Of a DNA stretch of 64,000 nt, positions 16,123 through 25,749 are shown piece after piece. Numbering within the stretch: the stretch's first letter is position 1; each line of letters begins with the position of its first letter. A program made the position numbers and the translations under genes. The stretch lies in NCBI RefSeq assembly GCF_000971985.1, contig NZ_LAQQ01000005.1:186001-250000 (forward strand). The letters run 5' to 3'. This DNA is from Paenibacillus dauci (GTDB lineage: Bacteria > Bacillota > Bacilli > Paenibacillales > Paenibacillaceae). Under the pieces are notes generated by a model. That model had not been told where the DNA came from. It searched no databases and worked only from the letters and a program-made list of their open reading frames with translations.

Positions 16123-16126
16123 CATG

Positions 16127-16175
16127 AAGCCGCCGTATCTTAGGGATTGACTATCCGGAGATACGGCGGCTTTTT
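16127..16175 (+). terminator. rho-independent terminator
   Basis: AAGCCGCCGTATCT pairs perfectly with AGATACGGCGGCTT, followed by a T run, directly after the 15700-16122 gene. Confidence 0.92.
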
Positions 16176-16339
16176 ACGTTTGTCCTATAGCATTTACTGT
16201 ACCTTTATTGGTCTATTGCAATTTTTAGTGTTCTGATTGTCATTGTGTTCTTGGAGCACATCATTATAGTAGCTATACATGAACAGTAGCCACACATAAA
16301 CGACTGCTATTGATCTCTACCTTCTGTTGACGGATTAAG

Positions 16340-18046
16340 TCAGTATTGCGGCTGAATGAAAAAGCGTCCTTTCAGTACTTTGTCCCATACGATTGCAGAA
16401 GCTTCTGCTGTCAGCGAGGAACGGACCTGCTTTTGCAGCGCATTATAATCCGGTGTACCTTTGATCAAGCGCAACTGTACCTTGGTATTGGTAGCATCAA
16501 AGCGTATCAGCTGACCGGATTGCTGCCAGGTTGGCCATTTCAACTGTTCCCCGCTGCCTGTAGTGCCGTTATAAAGAAAACTCTTGATATAAGCGCGATA
16601 GTGATGCATTAACTGGATACGCCCAGCTGCATTATCTGATTTATAAAATTGCTTCGGGAACATGGCGGCAAAGCTGCTACCGGCAAAATTGCCACTCAGG
16701 AAATCCAGATCAACCCCATGCGTAGCAGCTACATATTTGGCGGGTGCCTTCAGATCATTCACACTGTTACCCCAGGCAAAACGGTAGGCATAGATATTGC
16801 TCGCGTTTTTGTCCTGGCTGTATTTGTCAGCCACCTGGTCGGCATTAAAGGATGAATACAGCTTGCTGCCATAAGCGGTCGCCTGCCAGAACTGCTTTTC
16901 TGTAGCTTTATCCCATGTATTCTTGGTAAAGCTGCTCATAAATACAGGATCATAAGCTGCAAATCCATTAAATTCATTCTCCATACTGCCAATTAGCATC
17001 GGTACACGGTTGTAATTGCCTTTGCCGATAATATCGAATCCTTCTGTAGGCAGTACATGACCATCTGCGAATAGATGCGGGAATTCGGACATACGAATCA
17101 TGACACTTCCTACTGCCTTGACCAGCAGTTTGCCATCCAGGGAACGCAGCGTCTTCTGAAGCTCCAACGCATCGGTCTGTTGCAAATACTGTATGCCTTC
17201 CTCTTCGGTAGACACTTTGCCAGCAGATACCAGCACGTTAGCCAATTTGCGGTTGGAATAAGCTTCACCTTCAGCCGGTGTCGAAGTGGTCATGCCTCCA
17301 CTAAGTGGCATAACTTTGGCAAACAATCCTTTGGCAAGCGGTGAAATAGTCAGTGCGAGTACATCGCGGGCACCTGCTGATTGGCCTGCAAGAGTCACAT
17401 TATGCGCATCGCCGCCAAAGCTGTGAATATTCTGCTGCACCCATTGGAGAGCCTGAATCTGATCTAGCAGCGCAAAGTTACCCGAATCTTCGGCGGCACG
17501 ACCGGTGTGAATTGCCGGATTATTCATCCATCCCAGCAGACCAAGCCGATAATTAATCGTCACGACAACCGAGTTGGTACTTGTTGCCAGCGATTGGGCT
17601 TCCAGTGAAGCTCCGCTGCCGGTAACATTACCTCCCCCATGCAGAAAGACCAGTACGGGCAGATTATCTGTACTCTGATGAGGACGGTATATATTCAGAT
17701 ACAGACAGTCTTCGCTTCCGGTAACCTGACCACTCGATAGCTGCATACATACAGGTGGCAGCTGGGTCGCATCATGGGATTGTTCCGGCGAAGCTGCTAG
17801 CGGCTGCGGCGCGCGCCATCTTAATTCATCCACCGGCGCCTGAGCATAAGGAATACCAAGCCATGCCAGCACATTACCACCGCCTGTCTGAATCCCGTTA
17901 TACCATCCCTGCACCGTATGCTGCTTGGTATGGGATGAATAGGCATACATATCCGAATCACCTCCTGTAGCTGCACCTGCTGTTCCTGCCATACTAAACA
18001 ACAGTATAAGTATGATGATACCTGTAAACCATCTGTTTTTCTTCAT
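16340..18046 (-). CDS. secreted type-B carboxylesterase
   Basis: A 568-residue protein with an N-terminal signal peptide (KKNRW then a hydrophobic run ending AGAA). It has the carboxylesterase-B fold: oxyanion-hole motif LHGGGN, nucleophile elbow GQSAGA with the catalytic Ser, EDCLYLNIYRP near residue 110, and a late Asp/Glu and His (ATHGVDL). Substrates are typically short-chain or aryl esters; family members include para-nitrobenzyl esterase. The start at 18046 follows GGAGGAAGG; a longer frame further upstream is rejected. Transcribed alone. Confidence 0.88.
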   Translation of the reverse strand: MKKNRWFTGIIILILLFSMAGTAGAATGGDSDMYAYSSHTKQHTVQGWYNGIQTGGGNVLAWLGIPYAQAPVDELRWRAPQPLAASPEQSHDATQLPPVCMQLSSGQVTGSEDCLYLNIYRPHQSTDNLPVLVFLHGGGNVTGSGASLEAQSLATSTNSVVVTINYRLGLLGWMNNPAIHTGRAAEDSGNFALLDQIQALQWVQQNIHSFGGDAHNVTLAGQSAGARDVLALTISPLAKGLFAKVMPLSGGMTTSTPAEGEAYSNRKLANVLVSAGKVSTEEEGIQYLQQTDALELQKTLRSLDGKLLVKAVGSVMIRMSEFPHLFADGHVLPTEGFDIIGKGNYNRVPMLIGSMENEFNGFAAYDPVFMSSFTKNTWDKATEKQFWQATAYGSKLYSSFNADQVADKYSQDKNASNIYAYRFAWGNSVNDLKAPAKYVAATHGVDLDFLSGNFAGSSFAAMFPKQFYKSDNAAGRIQLMHHYRAYIKSFLYNGTTGSGEQLKWPTWQQSGQLIRFDATNTKVQLRLIKGTPDYNALQKQVRSSLTAEASAIVWDKVLKGRFFIQPQY

Positions 18047-18145
18047 TATAGACCTTCCTCCTGTCAATGCGATAATCATAAAAGTTATATGGTTATAACC
18101 TGTATGCAAAGAGCATGTCCTGTTCCAGGAATCCATTTTGCCCAT

Positions 18146-18206
18146 AAAAAAACCTGATCCAGCAGTGAACCATGCAACGCTGCACGTTCACTGCCGAATC
18201 AGGTTT
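18146..18206 (-). terminator. terminator of rpsN
   Basis: A long stem (AAACCTGAT outside, GCAGTGAAC/GTTCACTGC inside) is followed on the minus strand by TTTTTTT. It lies 170 bp beyond the rpsN stop and just before the esterase frame. Confidence 0.8.
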
Positions 18207-18377
18207 CGCCTGCATAACCAGTAACAACCCTTCTTCTAATAGCCAGTATAGCATTTTATATAGCGCTTACAATAGTTAAAAAGTACCGATCGTTTATATT
18301 CCGAGCCGAAGCAGGGAAAGTTATTCTTTCCCTGCTGTATGAGCATAGGAGTTGCGGATAGACACTATTTGCGCTAA

Positions 18378-18647
18378 TTACCAGCTGGATTTGGTTACAC
18401 CCGGGATTTGCCCTTTGTGAGCCAGCTCACGGAACATGATCCGTGACATTTTGAATTTGCTCAGGTATCCTCTAGGTCGACCCGTAATCTGACAACGACT
18501 GTGCAGACGTGTCGGTGAAGAATCTCGTGGCAGTTTGCTTAGTGCTTCATAATCCCCTGCTTCTTTGAGTTGACGACGTTTCTCTGCATATTTGGCTACC
18601 AGCGCTTCACGCTGCTGCTGACGGATCACTTTAGACTTTTTGGCCAT
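18378..18647 (-). CDS. rpsN: 30S ribosomal protein S14, zinc-independent paralogue
   Basis: An 89-residue S14 of the long, cysteine-motif-free type: no CxxC pairs, and it ends [17 protein letters not shown] with the conserved [19 protein letters not shown] core. In Bacillus this form (rpsN2/YhzA) replaces the zinc-binding S14 when zinc is short and is Zur regulated. Here a near-perfect Zur box lies at 18670-18688, directly before the ribosome site, which supports the same role. The gene stands alone, away from the main ribosomal clusters, as expected for the paralogue. Confidence 0.95.
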   Translation of the reverse strand: MAKKSKVIRQQQREALVAKYAEKRRQLKEAGDYEALSKLPRDSSPTRLHSRCQITGRPRGYLSKFKMSRIMFRELAHKGQIPGVTKSSW

Positions 18648-18669
18648 ATTTATACACTTCCTTTTATTT

Positions 18670-18688
18670 AATCGTAATAATTACTATT
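18670..18688 (-). promoter_or_regulatory. Zur box upstream of rpsN
   Basis: AATCGTAATAATTACTATT contains TCGTAATAATTAC(T)A, one base away from the Bacillus Zur palindrome TCGTAATNATTACGA. It lies 23 bp before the rpsN ATG. Confidence 0.85.
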
Positions 18689-18879
18689 TAGAAGTATAAC
18701 GTATTTTTTACCTGCTGACAACTATACAGAGCAATGCCATTTACAAAAGATTCACATATCTGTTTTCCATACCTGGGACGTTCTGTAAATCATCCTATAG
18801 GCGGAGGAAGTTATACTTTTCTCTCCTTATGATACATATATACATACTTTATTTGATTTAAGGAAAAGGAGGATACTTT

Positions 18880-20193
18880 GTGGAAACCCATCGATCTCCC
18901 GGTAATGATCCAACAGTAGCTTCACTGCTGCGCAACCGGGCTTACCGGACACTTATTACTGCGCAATTGATTTCCAATCTGGGCGACTGGCTGCATCTGC
19001 TTGCTCTATTGACACTGGTCGGTATCAAATGGCAGGCTACACCCATGCAGATTACATGGGTAACCCTGTGTGCGGTTGTACCGATGCTGCTTGGGGGGCC
19101 TTTTGCCGGGGCACTCGCCGATCGGCTGAATCGTAAATGGCTGATGATTATCTCGGATGTACTGCGCGCAGGGCTTGTATTCGGTCTTATTTTTGCCGAT
19201 CAGCTGTGGCAGGTGTATATTATTCTCGTCCTCAAAGGATTGTTCGACGTACTGTTCTCGCCAGCCAAGAGTGGCAAGATCAAGGAAGTTGTGCCGCAGG
19301 AGCATCTGCAGCAGGCGGTCTCAATCAGTTCCTTTATTGAACAAGGTAGCAAAATCGCCGGACCGGCTCTCGGAGGACTGCTGTTGGCTGCTGTTGGTAT
19401 TCATTGGTGCTTTGTGATCGATGCCTTTACCTTCCTCCTATCGGGAATTATCCTGCTTGCTCTGCCGGGTCATGCCCTGTTCGATACAGTCGATGAAGAG
19501 GATACAGTCCGAACACAGGAACGACAGCGTTCTTTTCTCTCGGATACGGCTGCCGGGCTTCGTTATCTGATCCGTATCCCTGTTATTGCCTATGGGACTC
19601 TGTTGCTCTGTCTGGTGCTGCTGGTGCTTCAGCTGGCAGATTCGCAAACGATTATTCTGCTGCGCCAGATTCCAAATATTAACGAGGATCTACTCGGCTG
19701 GTGTATTACCGCGAGTGGTGTAGGTACATTACTCGCTGCCCTGCTCTGTGCTCGAATCAAAAGCTCCCATTTGCTGCAGATGAGCCTGGGCGCTGCATTG
19801 ATGGGTATCGTATTTGGGCTCGCCGGTCCTTTTACCGGTATGCTGCATGCGGGATGGCATACGACGTTTATCCTGACGTCTTCTTTTTTACTCGCAGGTA
19901 TAGGCGCGGGATTTACCTTTATTCCTTTCCAGATTATGCTGCAGGAGCAGACGCCTGTACATATGACCGGTCGTGTGTTCGGTACAGTTAACAGTCTGAC
20001 ATCTGCCAGTTCGGTCGCCGGACCACTACTGGGTGGTATCCTCGTTACTGCGTCGGGTGTGATACCGGCATTTATACTGACCGGCGCTTCGCTTGTGGTG
20101 ATGAGCCTGGCTATTTTATGCATCAAAAAATGGATCGATATCCGACAGTCCAAGCAGGCTATACCGACCGCTGTTCATCAGCCGCTCAAATAA
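18880..20193 (+). CDS. MFS transporter (MFS_3 / macrolide-efflux-like)
   Basis: A 437-residue protein with about 12 hydrophobic segments. The N-terminal pattern NRAYRTLITAQLISNLGDWLHLLAL and the GGPFAGALADRLNRKW loop are typical of the MFS_3 group that includes macrolide and enterobactin exporters. The likely start is GTG with AAAAGGAGG upstream. It is monocistronic, with a long hairpin at 20216-20266. The substrate is unknown. Confidence 0.85.
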   Translation: METHRSPGNDPTVASLLRNRAYRTLITAQLISNLGDWLHLLALLTLVGIKWQATPMQITWVTLCAVVPMLLGGPFAGALADRLNRKWLMIISDVLRAGLVFGLIFADQLWQVYIILVLKGLFDVLFSPAKSGKIKEVVPQEHLQQAVSISSFIEQGSKIAGPALGGLLLAAVGIHWCFVIDAFTFLLSGIILLALPGHALFDTVDEEDTVRTQERQRSFLSDTAAGLRYLIRIPVIAYGTLLLCLVLLVLQLADSQTIILLRQIPNINEDLLGWCITASGVGTLLAALLCARIKSSHLLQMSLGAALMGIVFGLAGPFTGMLHAGWHTTFILTSSFLLAGIGAGFTFIPFQIMLQEQTPVHMTGRVFGTVNSLTSASSVAGPLLGGILVTASGVIPAFILTGASLVVMSLAILCIKKWIDIRQSKQAIPTAVHQPLK

Positions 20194-20215
20194 TCGACGA
20201 AGATAAAACTATCGT

Positions 20216-20266
20216 AAATAGCAGCAGCCGCTTCTTCTGGTTACGAAGAAGCGGCTGCTGCTATTT
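20216..20266 (+). terminator. long hairpin after the MFS gene
   Basis: A perfect stem of about 20 bp (AGCAGCCGCTTCTTC with its complement) and a short loop follow the MFS stop codon. The T run after it is weak (ATTTA). Confidence 0.7.
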
Positions 20267-20495
20267 ACAGCTTGGATCACGCTGTAGATAACATCCTGCC
20301 CAGCGCATAATGAATTAACGATTGATCCGATTATTTTTTATGAACTGTTATATTAATGGGTTTTTATTAATCCTTATGCGATAATGATCGCTAAATAACT
20401 CGTTTTCATTATGTAACTAAAAAGATAAAATGACCAACTTAACGAATATATTAATCATTTTAATCATTCATATATTAAGTTTATATTCTTTAAAA

Positions 20496-20524
20496 TTGAC
20501 AAAATGATTTTAAATAATTATGAT
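20496..20524 (+). promoter_or_regulatory. sigma-A promoter of the LCP gene
   Basis: TTGACA, 17-bp spacer, TATGAT. Transcription would begin near 20531, which rules out in-frame starts at 20520 and supports the TTG start at 20646. Confidence 0.7.
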
Positions 20525-20645
20525 TTATAAGGTTATTATTGCAGGAGAAACTTCTGTTATATGCAGAAACAACCTAATAATCCCTCCAAAATGTCAGATG
20601 TATGGGGCGATTATTACTATTTATTATTACCAGGGAGTTGATCAT

Positions 20646-21626
20646 TTGTTATACAAGCTGCTTCGACAATGGAAATGGATACTGCTGCTGTTGCTGCTTA
20701 CCGGTGGGGGTATTGCTGGTTACTATACATATTCTGTTGTTCAATTTGCGAATACCATCTCGGTAGATCCTGCTGATCCGGCCGGCGCAGATGCCCAGGA
20801 GACAACTTTCCGACTACCTGAATGGGATGGCAAAGACCCTGTTCATATTCTGCTGCTTGGTACCGATTCACGGGAGGTGGATAGCAATGGACGGTCGGAC
20901 TCCATGATGGTCGCTACAGTTGACCCAGTCAGCAAAAAAGCCTATCTGATGTCCATTATGCGGGATACGTACGTAAATATTCCCGGACATGGACGCAGCC
21001 GAATCAATGCTGCCTATTCGTATGGAGGTGCTCCACTCGCTATGGAGACAGTGGGCCAGCTGCTTGGTGTTCCGATCAACAGTTACGTTACTATCGACTT
21101 TGAAGGCTTCAAAGCGCTGGTTGATCAAGTCGATGGTGTAGATATTGATGTAGAGAAAGATATGCATTATACCGATGGCGGCGATGGACACCGTTACGAT
21201 ATTAATCTCAAAAAAGGCTACCAGACACTGGATGGTACCCATGCTCTGCAGTATGTAAGATTCCGGCATGATGCCACGTCGGACTTTACACGTACTGAAC
21301 GGCAGCGCAAGTTCCTCGCTGCACTGGCTGCCAAAATGCAAAGCTCTACTTCTATCGTCAATCTGCCAAGTATTCTCAAAGCAACCGCTCCTTATATCCA
21401 GACCAATATGTCTGCCTCCACGATGCTCAAACTGGCTGGACTCGGCATGGATGTGAATGTCGGCAATATCGAGAAACTGCAGATTCCTCCTACCCCTCTA
21501 CTGAAGGAAGAAACGATCCATGGCGCCGCTGTACTGGGCGTAGACGAGACGTTACTGCGCAAGTATATTCAGGATAAGCTGTCAGATAATGATGAAAATA
21601 ACGATCCAAGTACAGCTGAACAATAA
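20646..21626 (+). CDS. LytR-CpsA-Psr family cell-wall glycopolymer ligase
   Basis: A 326-residue type II membrane protein: a short basic N-terminus, one membrane helix (WKWILLLLLLTGGGIAGYY) and an extracytoplasmic LCP domain. Diagnostic segments are LLLGTDSRE, SIMRDTYVNIPGHGRSRINAA, and YVRFRHDATSDFTRTERQRK with the conserved Arg residues. LCP enzymes attach teichoic acids or capsule polymers to peptidoglycan. The TTG start is chosen because GGGAG lies eight bases upstream and the promoter at 20496-20524 excludes the farther starts. Ends at a strong terminator. Confidence 0.9.
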   Translation: MLYKLLRQWKWILLLLLLTGGGIAGYYTYSVVQFANTISVDPADPAGADAQETTFRLPEWDGKDPVHILLLGTDSREVDSNGRSDSMMVATVDPVSKKAYLMSIMRDTYVNIPGHGRSRINAAYSYGGAPLAMETVGQLLGVPINSYVTIDFEGFKALVDQVDGVDIDVEKDMHYTDGGDGHRYDINLKKGYQTLDGTHALQYVRFRHDATSDFTRTERQRKFLAALAAKMQSSTSIVNLPSILKATAPYIQTNMSASTMLKLAGLGMDVNVGNIEKLQIPPTPLLKEETIHGAAVLGVDETLLRKYIQDKLSDNDENNDPSTAEQ

Positions 21627-21651
21627 ATAGCTAAAATACAAGCCAATCCAT

Positions 21652-21697
21652 AAAAGCGCCCTTCTGCGGACTTTCCAATTCGCAGAAGGGCGCTTTT
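21652..21697 (+). terminator. rho-independent terminator after the LCP gene
   Basis: AAAAGCGCCCTTCTGCG pairs with CGCAGAAGGGCGCTTTT. Confidence 0.88.
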
Positions 21698-21765
21698 GTG
21701 GGTACATTTTGTGAGTACAAGAACGTAATTAGGATCTCGGAATTACGACGCTACCGAATAAAATT

Positions 21766-22497
21766 CTATCCAACCAGCAGTGTATAAATAATACCCGGAC
21801 CATGTACCCCTATAGTCAGATCATTCTCAATATCCGACGAACGGCTGGGGCCGGAGATAAAATGCATACCGGCAGGCAGATGCTCTCGTCCAATCTCGTC
21901 CATCGGAATCAGTAGCTCTCCGAGTCGGGTATACAGACGATCCACCGGCAGAATTACGATACATACGGTCGGCAGCAGGCTGACCGAGCGACCCTGATGC
22001 GGAGTCGAAGTAACCATCACGGTGCCGGTATAGGCAGCCGCACCGTCTGCCATAACCACGCCGATATCGGCCTCCGCTGCCCGGGCTTTCCAGGCTTCAT
22101 CCGGGTCACTATTCCAGCTGGAAATCTGTACATCCGGCAGTCGTTCTTCCAGGCGCAGTTCTGCCAGTTCAGGCTGCTGCTGACGAATGAGATAACGGGC
22201 ATTCATCTGTACAGCATGATCGGCAATAAATCCCGCTGCTTGCTCCATGGTCTGCAGCCGAACCACATGACCGCCCACCTCCTGAAAATGGGTCGTGAAC
22301 TTGTCAATCCGCTGCTGCGCATCCCACTCAAATTCACTCCATAACGCCGGTGTTCCACGGTACGGATGATCCGGCGCTTCCGTCATACGCGGACGGCGGA
22401 GCCGGGTCGAGATATTGTCTATAAAGGCTTGCTGGCTGATACGGGACTGCTCTTCCAGCTTATTCAGCCAATCAGGTGTAGATTGTGAATTACTCAT
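21766..22497 (-). CDS. lutC: lactate utilization protein C
   Basis: A 243-residue LUD-domain protein, homologous to B. subtilis LutC. Typical segments are MADGAAAYTGTVMVTS, QGRSVSLLPTVCIVIL and the C-terminal FISGPSRSSDIENDLTIGVHGP. LutC is part of the LutABC complex that oxidises L-lactate to pyruvate. It overlaps the end of lutB by eight bases, so translation is coupled. As the third gene of the lut operon it lies directly downstream of the rhamnose genes, whose product L-lactate it would help consume. Confidence 0.93.
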   Translation of the reverse strand: MSNSQSTPDWLNKLEEQSRISQQAFIDNISTRLRRPRMTEAPDHPYRGTPALWSEFEWDAQQRIDKFTTHFQEVGGHVVRLQTMEQAAGFIADHAVQMNARYLIRQQQPELAELRLEERLPDVQISSWNSDPDEAWKARAAEADIGVVMADGAAAYTGTVMVTSTPHQGRSVSLLPTVCIVILPVDRLYTRLGELLIPMDEIGREHLPAGMHFISGPSRSSDIENDLTIGVHGPGIIYTLLVG

Positions 22498-24013
22498 GAT
22501 GACCTCCCTGTATACCGCTGGCCCGGCGCTGACGAAGAATCTGCTCCATCCGGTCCCTGGTCTCTGCGTTCATCGGAGGAGCCGTCCGGCGTGTATCTTC
22601 CGACAGCTCCTGCCAATTCTCACGGAAAGAATGATCCGCCATGGGCGAAGTCACACGATACGTATTCCAACCTTTCAGCGGACCAATTTTCAGTGTGATT
22701 CCTTTGTTGTGAACAACCGGTTTTTGGGCAATACGTCCCATTTTGAGTGCCAGATTCAGCCGTTTGGAATTAGCCATCAGCACAGCAAATCCCTTCATGC
22801 CGAGCGCTTCCCAGCGGTTGCCGTGTCCTCGTTCCACTTTGCGGCGGCGTAGGTAGACCAGCATATCGTGCAGCGGAATCTTGACCGGACAGGCTTCCGA
22901 GCAGGCACCGCACAGACTGGATGCATTGGCGATATCATCCCATTCCGCGACATTGCGGTTCAGAGCCGGTGTCAGCACCGCACCGATCGGGCCGCTGTAC
23001 GTACCGCCGTACGAGTGACCGCCAATATGCCGGTAGACCGGACATACATTTAGACAGGCACCGCAGCGGATACAATTGAGCAATTCCTGGAACTCAGGAT
23101 CGCCCAGCTGCTCCGAGCGTCCATTATCTACGATAATAATATGCATTTCTTCCGGACCATCCCCGTCGGCAGTACGTTTCGGGCCAGTGATACCGGACAT
23201 ATACATGGTCAGACGCTGACCGGTAGCAGACCTTGGCAGCAGTGTCGCCATAACCTCCAGATCTTCCCACGACGGAATAATACGCTCCATGCCCATCAAA
23301 GTAATCTGGGTCTTCGGCAGTGTTGTTACCATACGGGCATTGCCTTCATTTTCAAAAAGCACCATTGATCCGGTCTCTGCAATCGCAAAGTTGCATCCGG
23401 TCATTCCGATATCCGCTCCAAGAAACTTCTCGCGCAGCTTGCGCCGCACATAACCCGCCAGAATGGTCGTATCCGGCGGTAGCTCTTCCCCGGCATCCTC
23501 TGACAGCAGCTCAGCGATCTGATAGCGGTTTTTGTGGATCGCGGGAATTACGATATGTGATGGTCCTTCACCGGCAAGCTGGATAATGTATTCTCCCAGA
23601 TCACTCTCAATCGTCTCGATCCCTGCCAGCTCCAGTGCACGGTTGATATGCAGCTCTTCAGATACCATCGATTTGGACTTGACCACCGATTCGGCCTGCT
23701 TATTCCGGGCAATTGTCATGACGATATCGGTCGCTGCCGCTGTATCCGGAGCAAAATGTACATGTACACCGTTTTTGCGGGCATTGTCTACAAAAAGATT
23801 CAGATAATAATCCAGATGGGCGATGGTATGCAGACGAATCTGCCGACCGCGTTCCCGCCACTCTTCCCAGTTGCCATGCTCTGCCGATGCAGCCTGCTTG
23901 CCGCTGCGTAGCCGCTCGGTCGTGAACTTGACAGCATTACGCAGAAAGTCATTATTCAGTGCGACGCCGGCTCTTTCCTTGACGGTGCCCTGTGTGGATT
24001 GTGCCGGATTCAT
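22490..24013 (-). CDS. lutB: lactate utilization iron-sulfur protein B
   Basis: A 507-residue protein with an N-terminal LUD domain and C-terminal ferredoxin-like region. Two [4Fe-4S] motifs are visible: CIRCGACLNVCP near residue 312 and CGACSEACP near residue 363. The later region (WNTYRVTS) matches the LutB C-terminal extension. LutB passes electrons from lactate oxidation toward the membrane. The ATG overlaps the lutA stop by four bases (ATGA), and lutC follows with an eight-base overlap, as in B. subtilis. Confidence 0.95.
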   Translation of the reverse strand: MNPAQSTQGTVKERAGVALNNDFLRNAVKFTTERLRSGKQAASAEHGNWEEWRERGRQIRLHTIAHLDYYLNLFVDNARKNGVHVHFAPDTAAATDIVMTIARNKQAESVVKSKSMVSEELHINRALELAGIETIESDLGEYIIQLAGEGPSHIVIPAIHKNRYQIAELLSEDAGEELPPDTTILAGYVRRKLREKFLGADIGMTGCNFAIAETGSMVLFENEGNARMVTTLPKTQITLMGMERIIPSWEDLEVMATLLPRSATGQRLTMYMSGITGPKRTADGDGPEEMHIIIVDNGRSEQLGDPEFQELLNCIRCGACLNVCPVYRHIGGHSYGGTYSGPIGAVLTPALNRNVAEWDDIANASSLCGACSEACPVKIPLHDMLVYLRRRKVERGHGNRWEALGMKGFAVLMANSKRLNLALKMGRIAQKPVVHNKGITLKIGPLKGWNTYRVTSPMADHSFRENWQELSEDTRRTAPPMNAETRDRMEQILRQRRASGIQGGHHE

Positions 24014-24738
24014 GATACCCCCACCCCTTCATACAGCAGCTCTGCCAGATGCATAACCCGTACCTGTTCACCCCGATGGCGCAGATTACCGGCAATATTC
24101 ATCAGGCAGGCCATATCCAGTCCGACCAGTACCTGTGCTTCCGTTTCCTTGATATGATCTACCTTCTCTTCCACCATCGCACCCGAGATATCGGACATCT
24201 TCACGGCAAATGTCCCTCCGAACCCACAGCAATCTTCGGCAAAAGGCAAAGGCACCAGCTCCAGCCCGCGTACCTGCGACAGCAGCGCGATCGGCTCTTC
24301 CTTGACCCCAAGCAGGCGGCTGCCATGACAGGATGGGTGATAGGTAACTTTATACGGAAAATGTGCCCCCACATCGGTGATTCCCAGCACTTGAACAAGA
24401 AACTGGGTAAATTCATACGTCTTGGCTTCCAGTTCATGGGCAAGCTTCAGCCAGTAGGGATCATCTTTGAACAGTTCCGGATAGTGATGCACCATATAGG
24501 TACAGGAACCGGATGGTGAGACGACAAAATCGCTCGATTCAAACGCTTTCAAAATCGTTTTGGCAGCGGTTCGTGTTTCTTCCCAATAGCCGCTATTATA
24601 CGAAGGTTGTCCGCAGCAGGTCTGTACCGGTGGAAAATCCAGCTGTACGCCATGTGCAGCCAGCAGACGAACCATGGCTTCTCCTACACGGGGATAGATG
24701 GCATCGCTCAGACAAGTAATGAACAATGATACTTTCAT
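24010..24738 (-). CDS. lutA: lactate utilization protein A
   Basis: A 242-residue protein of two cysteine-rich (CCG) domains: CCGQPSYNSGYW near residue 41 and CCGFGGTF in the C-terminal half, plus SGSCTYMV and HPSCHGSR. These cysteine-rich domains bind iron-sulfur clusters in GlcF/HdrB/LutA proteins. The start MKVSLFITCL has AGAGGTG upstream; the in-frame extension upstream runs through a hairpin and is rejected. The gene heads lutABC and has its own leader region with a hairpin at 24768-24807 and a palindrome at 24854-24868. Confidence 0.94.
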   Translation of the reverse strand: MKVSLFITCLSDAIYPRVGEAMVRLLAAHGVQLDFPPVQTCCGQPSYNSGYWEETRTAAKTILKAFESSDFVVSPSGSCTYMVHHYPELFKDDPYWLKLAHELEAKTYEFTQFLVQVLGITDVGAHFPYKVTYHPSCHGSRLLGVKEEPIALLSQVRGLELVPLPFAEDCCGFGGTFAVKMSDISGAMVEEKVDHIKETEAQVLVGLDMACLMNIAGNLRHRGEQVRVMHLAELLYEGVGVS

Positions 24739-24767
24739 GCTGCACCTCTTTTCGCTCCATAATACAC

Positions 24768-24807
24768 AAAAGATGGCAGTATGCAGGAAACCCGGCTGCC
24801 ATCTTTT
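24768..24807 (-). terminator. hairpin between rhaR and lutA (terminator or attenuator)
   Basis: AAAAGATGGCAG and CTGCCATCTTTT form a perfect 12-bp stem with T residues on its 3' side. It ends only 30 nt before the lutA ATG, so it is either the end of the rha transcript or an attenuator in the lut leader. Confidence 0.65.
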
Positions 24808-24853
24808 CATTTTGTGCTTCGGTCGTGATGCTAATATGGTACATTTATTCCGA

Positions 24854-24868
24854 TTGCATGATATGCAA
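24854..24868. promoter_or_regulatory. 15-bp palindrome, candidate operator for lutABC
   Basis: TTGCATGATATGCAA has perfect 6-bp arms and sits between the rhaR stop and lutA. The regulator is unknown. Confidence 0.45.
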
Positions 24869-24969
24869 AATCCAAAAATCCGCTCTGTGCTTGTATTTGC
24901 TATCGAAGCGGCTTGGACTGTGAGCATTAAATAATTTTGCTTATTTTATCAAATTTCCATAACACTCGC

Positions 24970-25728
24970 TTAGACGATGGTCATCTGGAGTTCACGTTCT
25001 TCCAGCTGGCGGATGGTTTCCTGGGGAAGTCGGGTATCGGTGATCAGATGATCGACCTCGCCAAGATCCATCACATGGGCAAAAGCCTGTACACCGAATT
25101 TGCTGGCATCGGCCAGTAGAATGACCTGATCAGCCATACCGACCATCTTTTGCTTGACCCGCGCCTGCAGTTCATTGGATTCGCTGATACCACGGTCCAG
25201 ATGAAGACCTTTGCAGGATAGAAACAGCTTGTTCACATAGTACGTATCCAGTGAACGCTCTGCCAGCGGACCGACAAAGGATAGTGAGCGGGAAACCAGC
25301 TGGCCGCCGGTCGAGATGACTTCAATCTTCTCTCTGGTGCTGAGCTGGGTCGCTACACGAATCGAATTGGTCAGTACGGTCAGCGGAATATCCGGCAGAC
25401 TCGCTGCCATATACCATGCTGTCGTACTGGCATCCAGCAGAATCCGGTCCTGCGGCTGAATCAGCCTCACCGCTTCTTCGGCAATGCGCCGTTTCTCTTC
25501 GGTGTGCATAATCTCGCGCTCCGAGAATGGGGTCTCCGGCTGTTCATCCTTGACACTGACTGCGCCGCCGTGCGACCGTTTCAGCAGCCCCTGCCGCTCC
25601 AGCCGGTCCAGATCGCGGCGAATCGTCTCTTCGGTGACCTGGCAGCGCTCACTCAGCTCCGTCACCCGCATACTGCCTTTCTCATTCACCAGCTTTACAA
25701 TCATGTCATACCGTTCCGCGACTAACAT
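24970..25728 (-). CDS. rhaR: DeoR-family regulator of rhamnose catabolism
   Basis: A 252-residue DeoR protein. The N-terminal helix-turn-helix carries the family signature (RVTELSERCQVTEETIRRDL then LERQGLLKRSHGGA), followed by a sugar-phosphate-sensing domain with DASTTAWYMA, TNSI and LSCKGLHLDRG. In B. subtilis the cognate gene (formerly yulB) lies inside the rhamnose operon and is called RhaR. Here it is last in the rha operon, 21 bp after rhaB, so I infer the same role. The effector in relatives is L-rhamnulose 1-phosphate. Confidence 0.88.
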   Translation of the reverse strand: MLVAERYDMIVKLVNEKGSMRVTELSERCQVTEETIRRDLDRLERQGLLKRSHGGAVSVKDEQPETPFSEREIMHTEEKRRIAEEAVRLIQPQDRILLDASTTAWYMAASLPDIPLTVLTNSIRVATQLSTREKIEVISTGGQLVSRSLSFVGPLAERSLDTYYVNKLFLSCKGLHLDRGISESNELQARVKQKMVGMADQVILLADASKFGVQAFAHVMDLGEVDHLITDTRLPQETIRQLEERELQMTIV

Positions 25729-25749
25729 AATGTCCTCAACTCCGAATCG

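Noticed and set aside
18258..18271. cre-like sequence ATATAGCGCTTACA
   Set aside because: Only 11 of 14 positions match and it lies between a terminator and the rpsN stop, not at a promoter.
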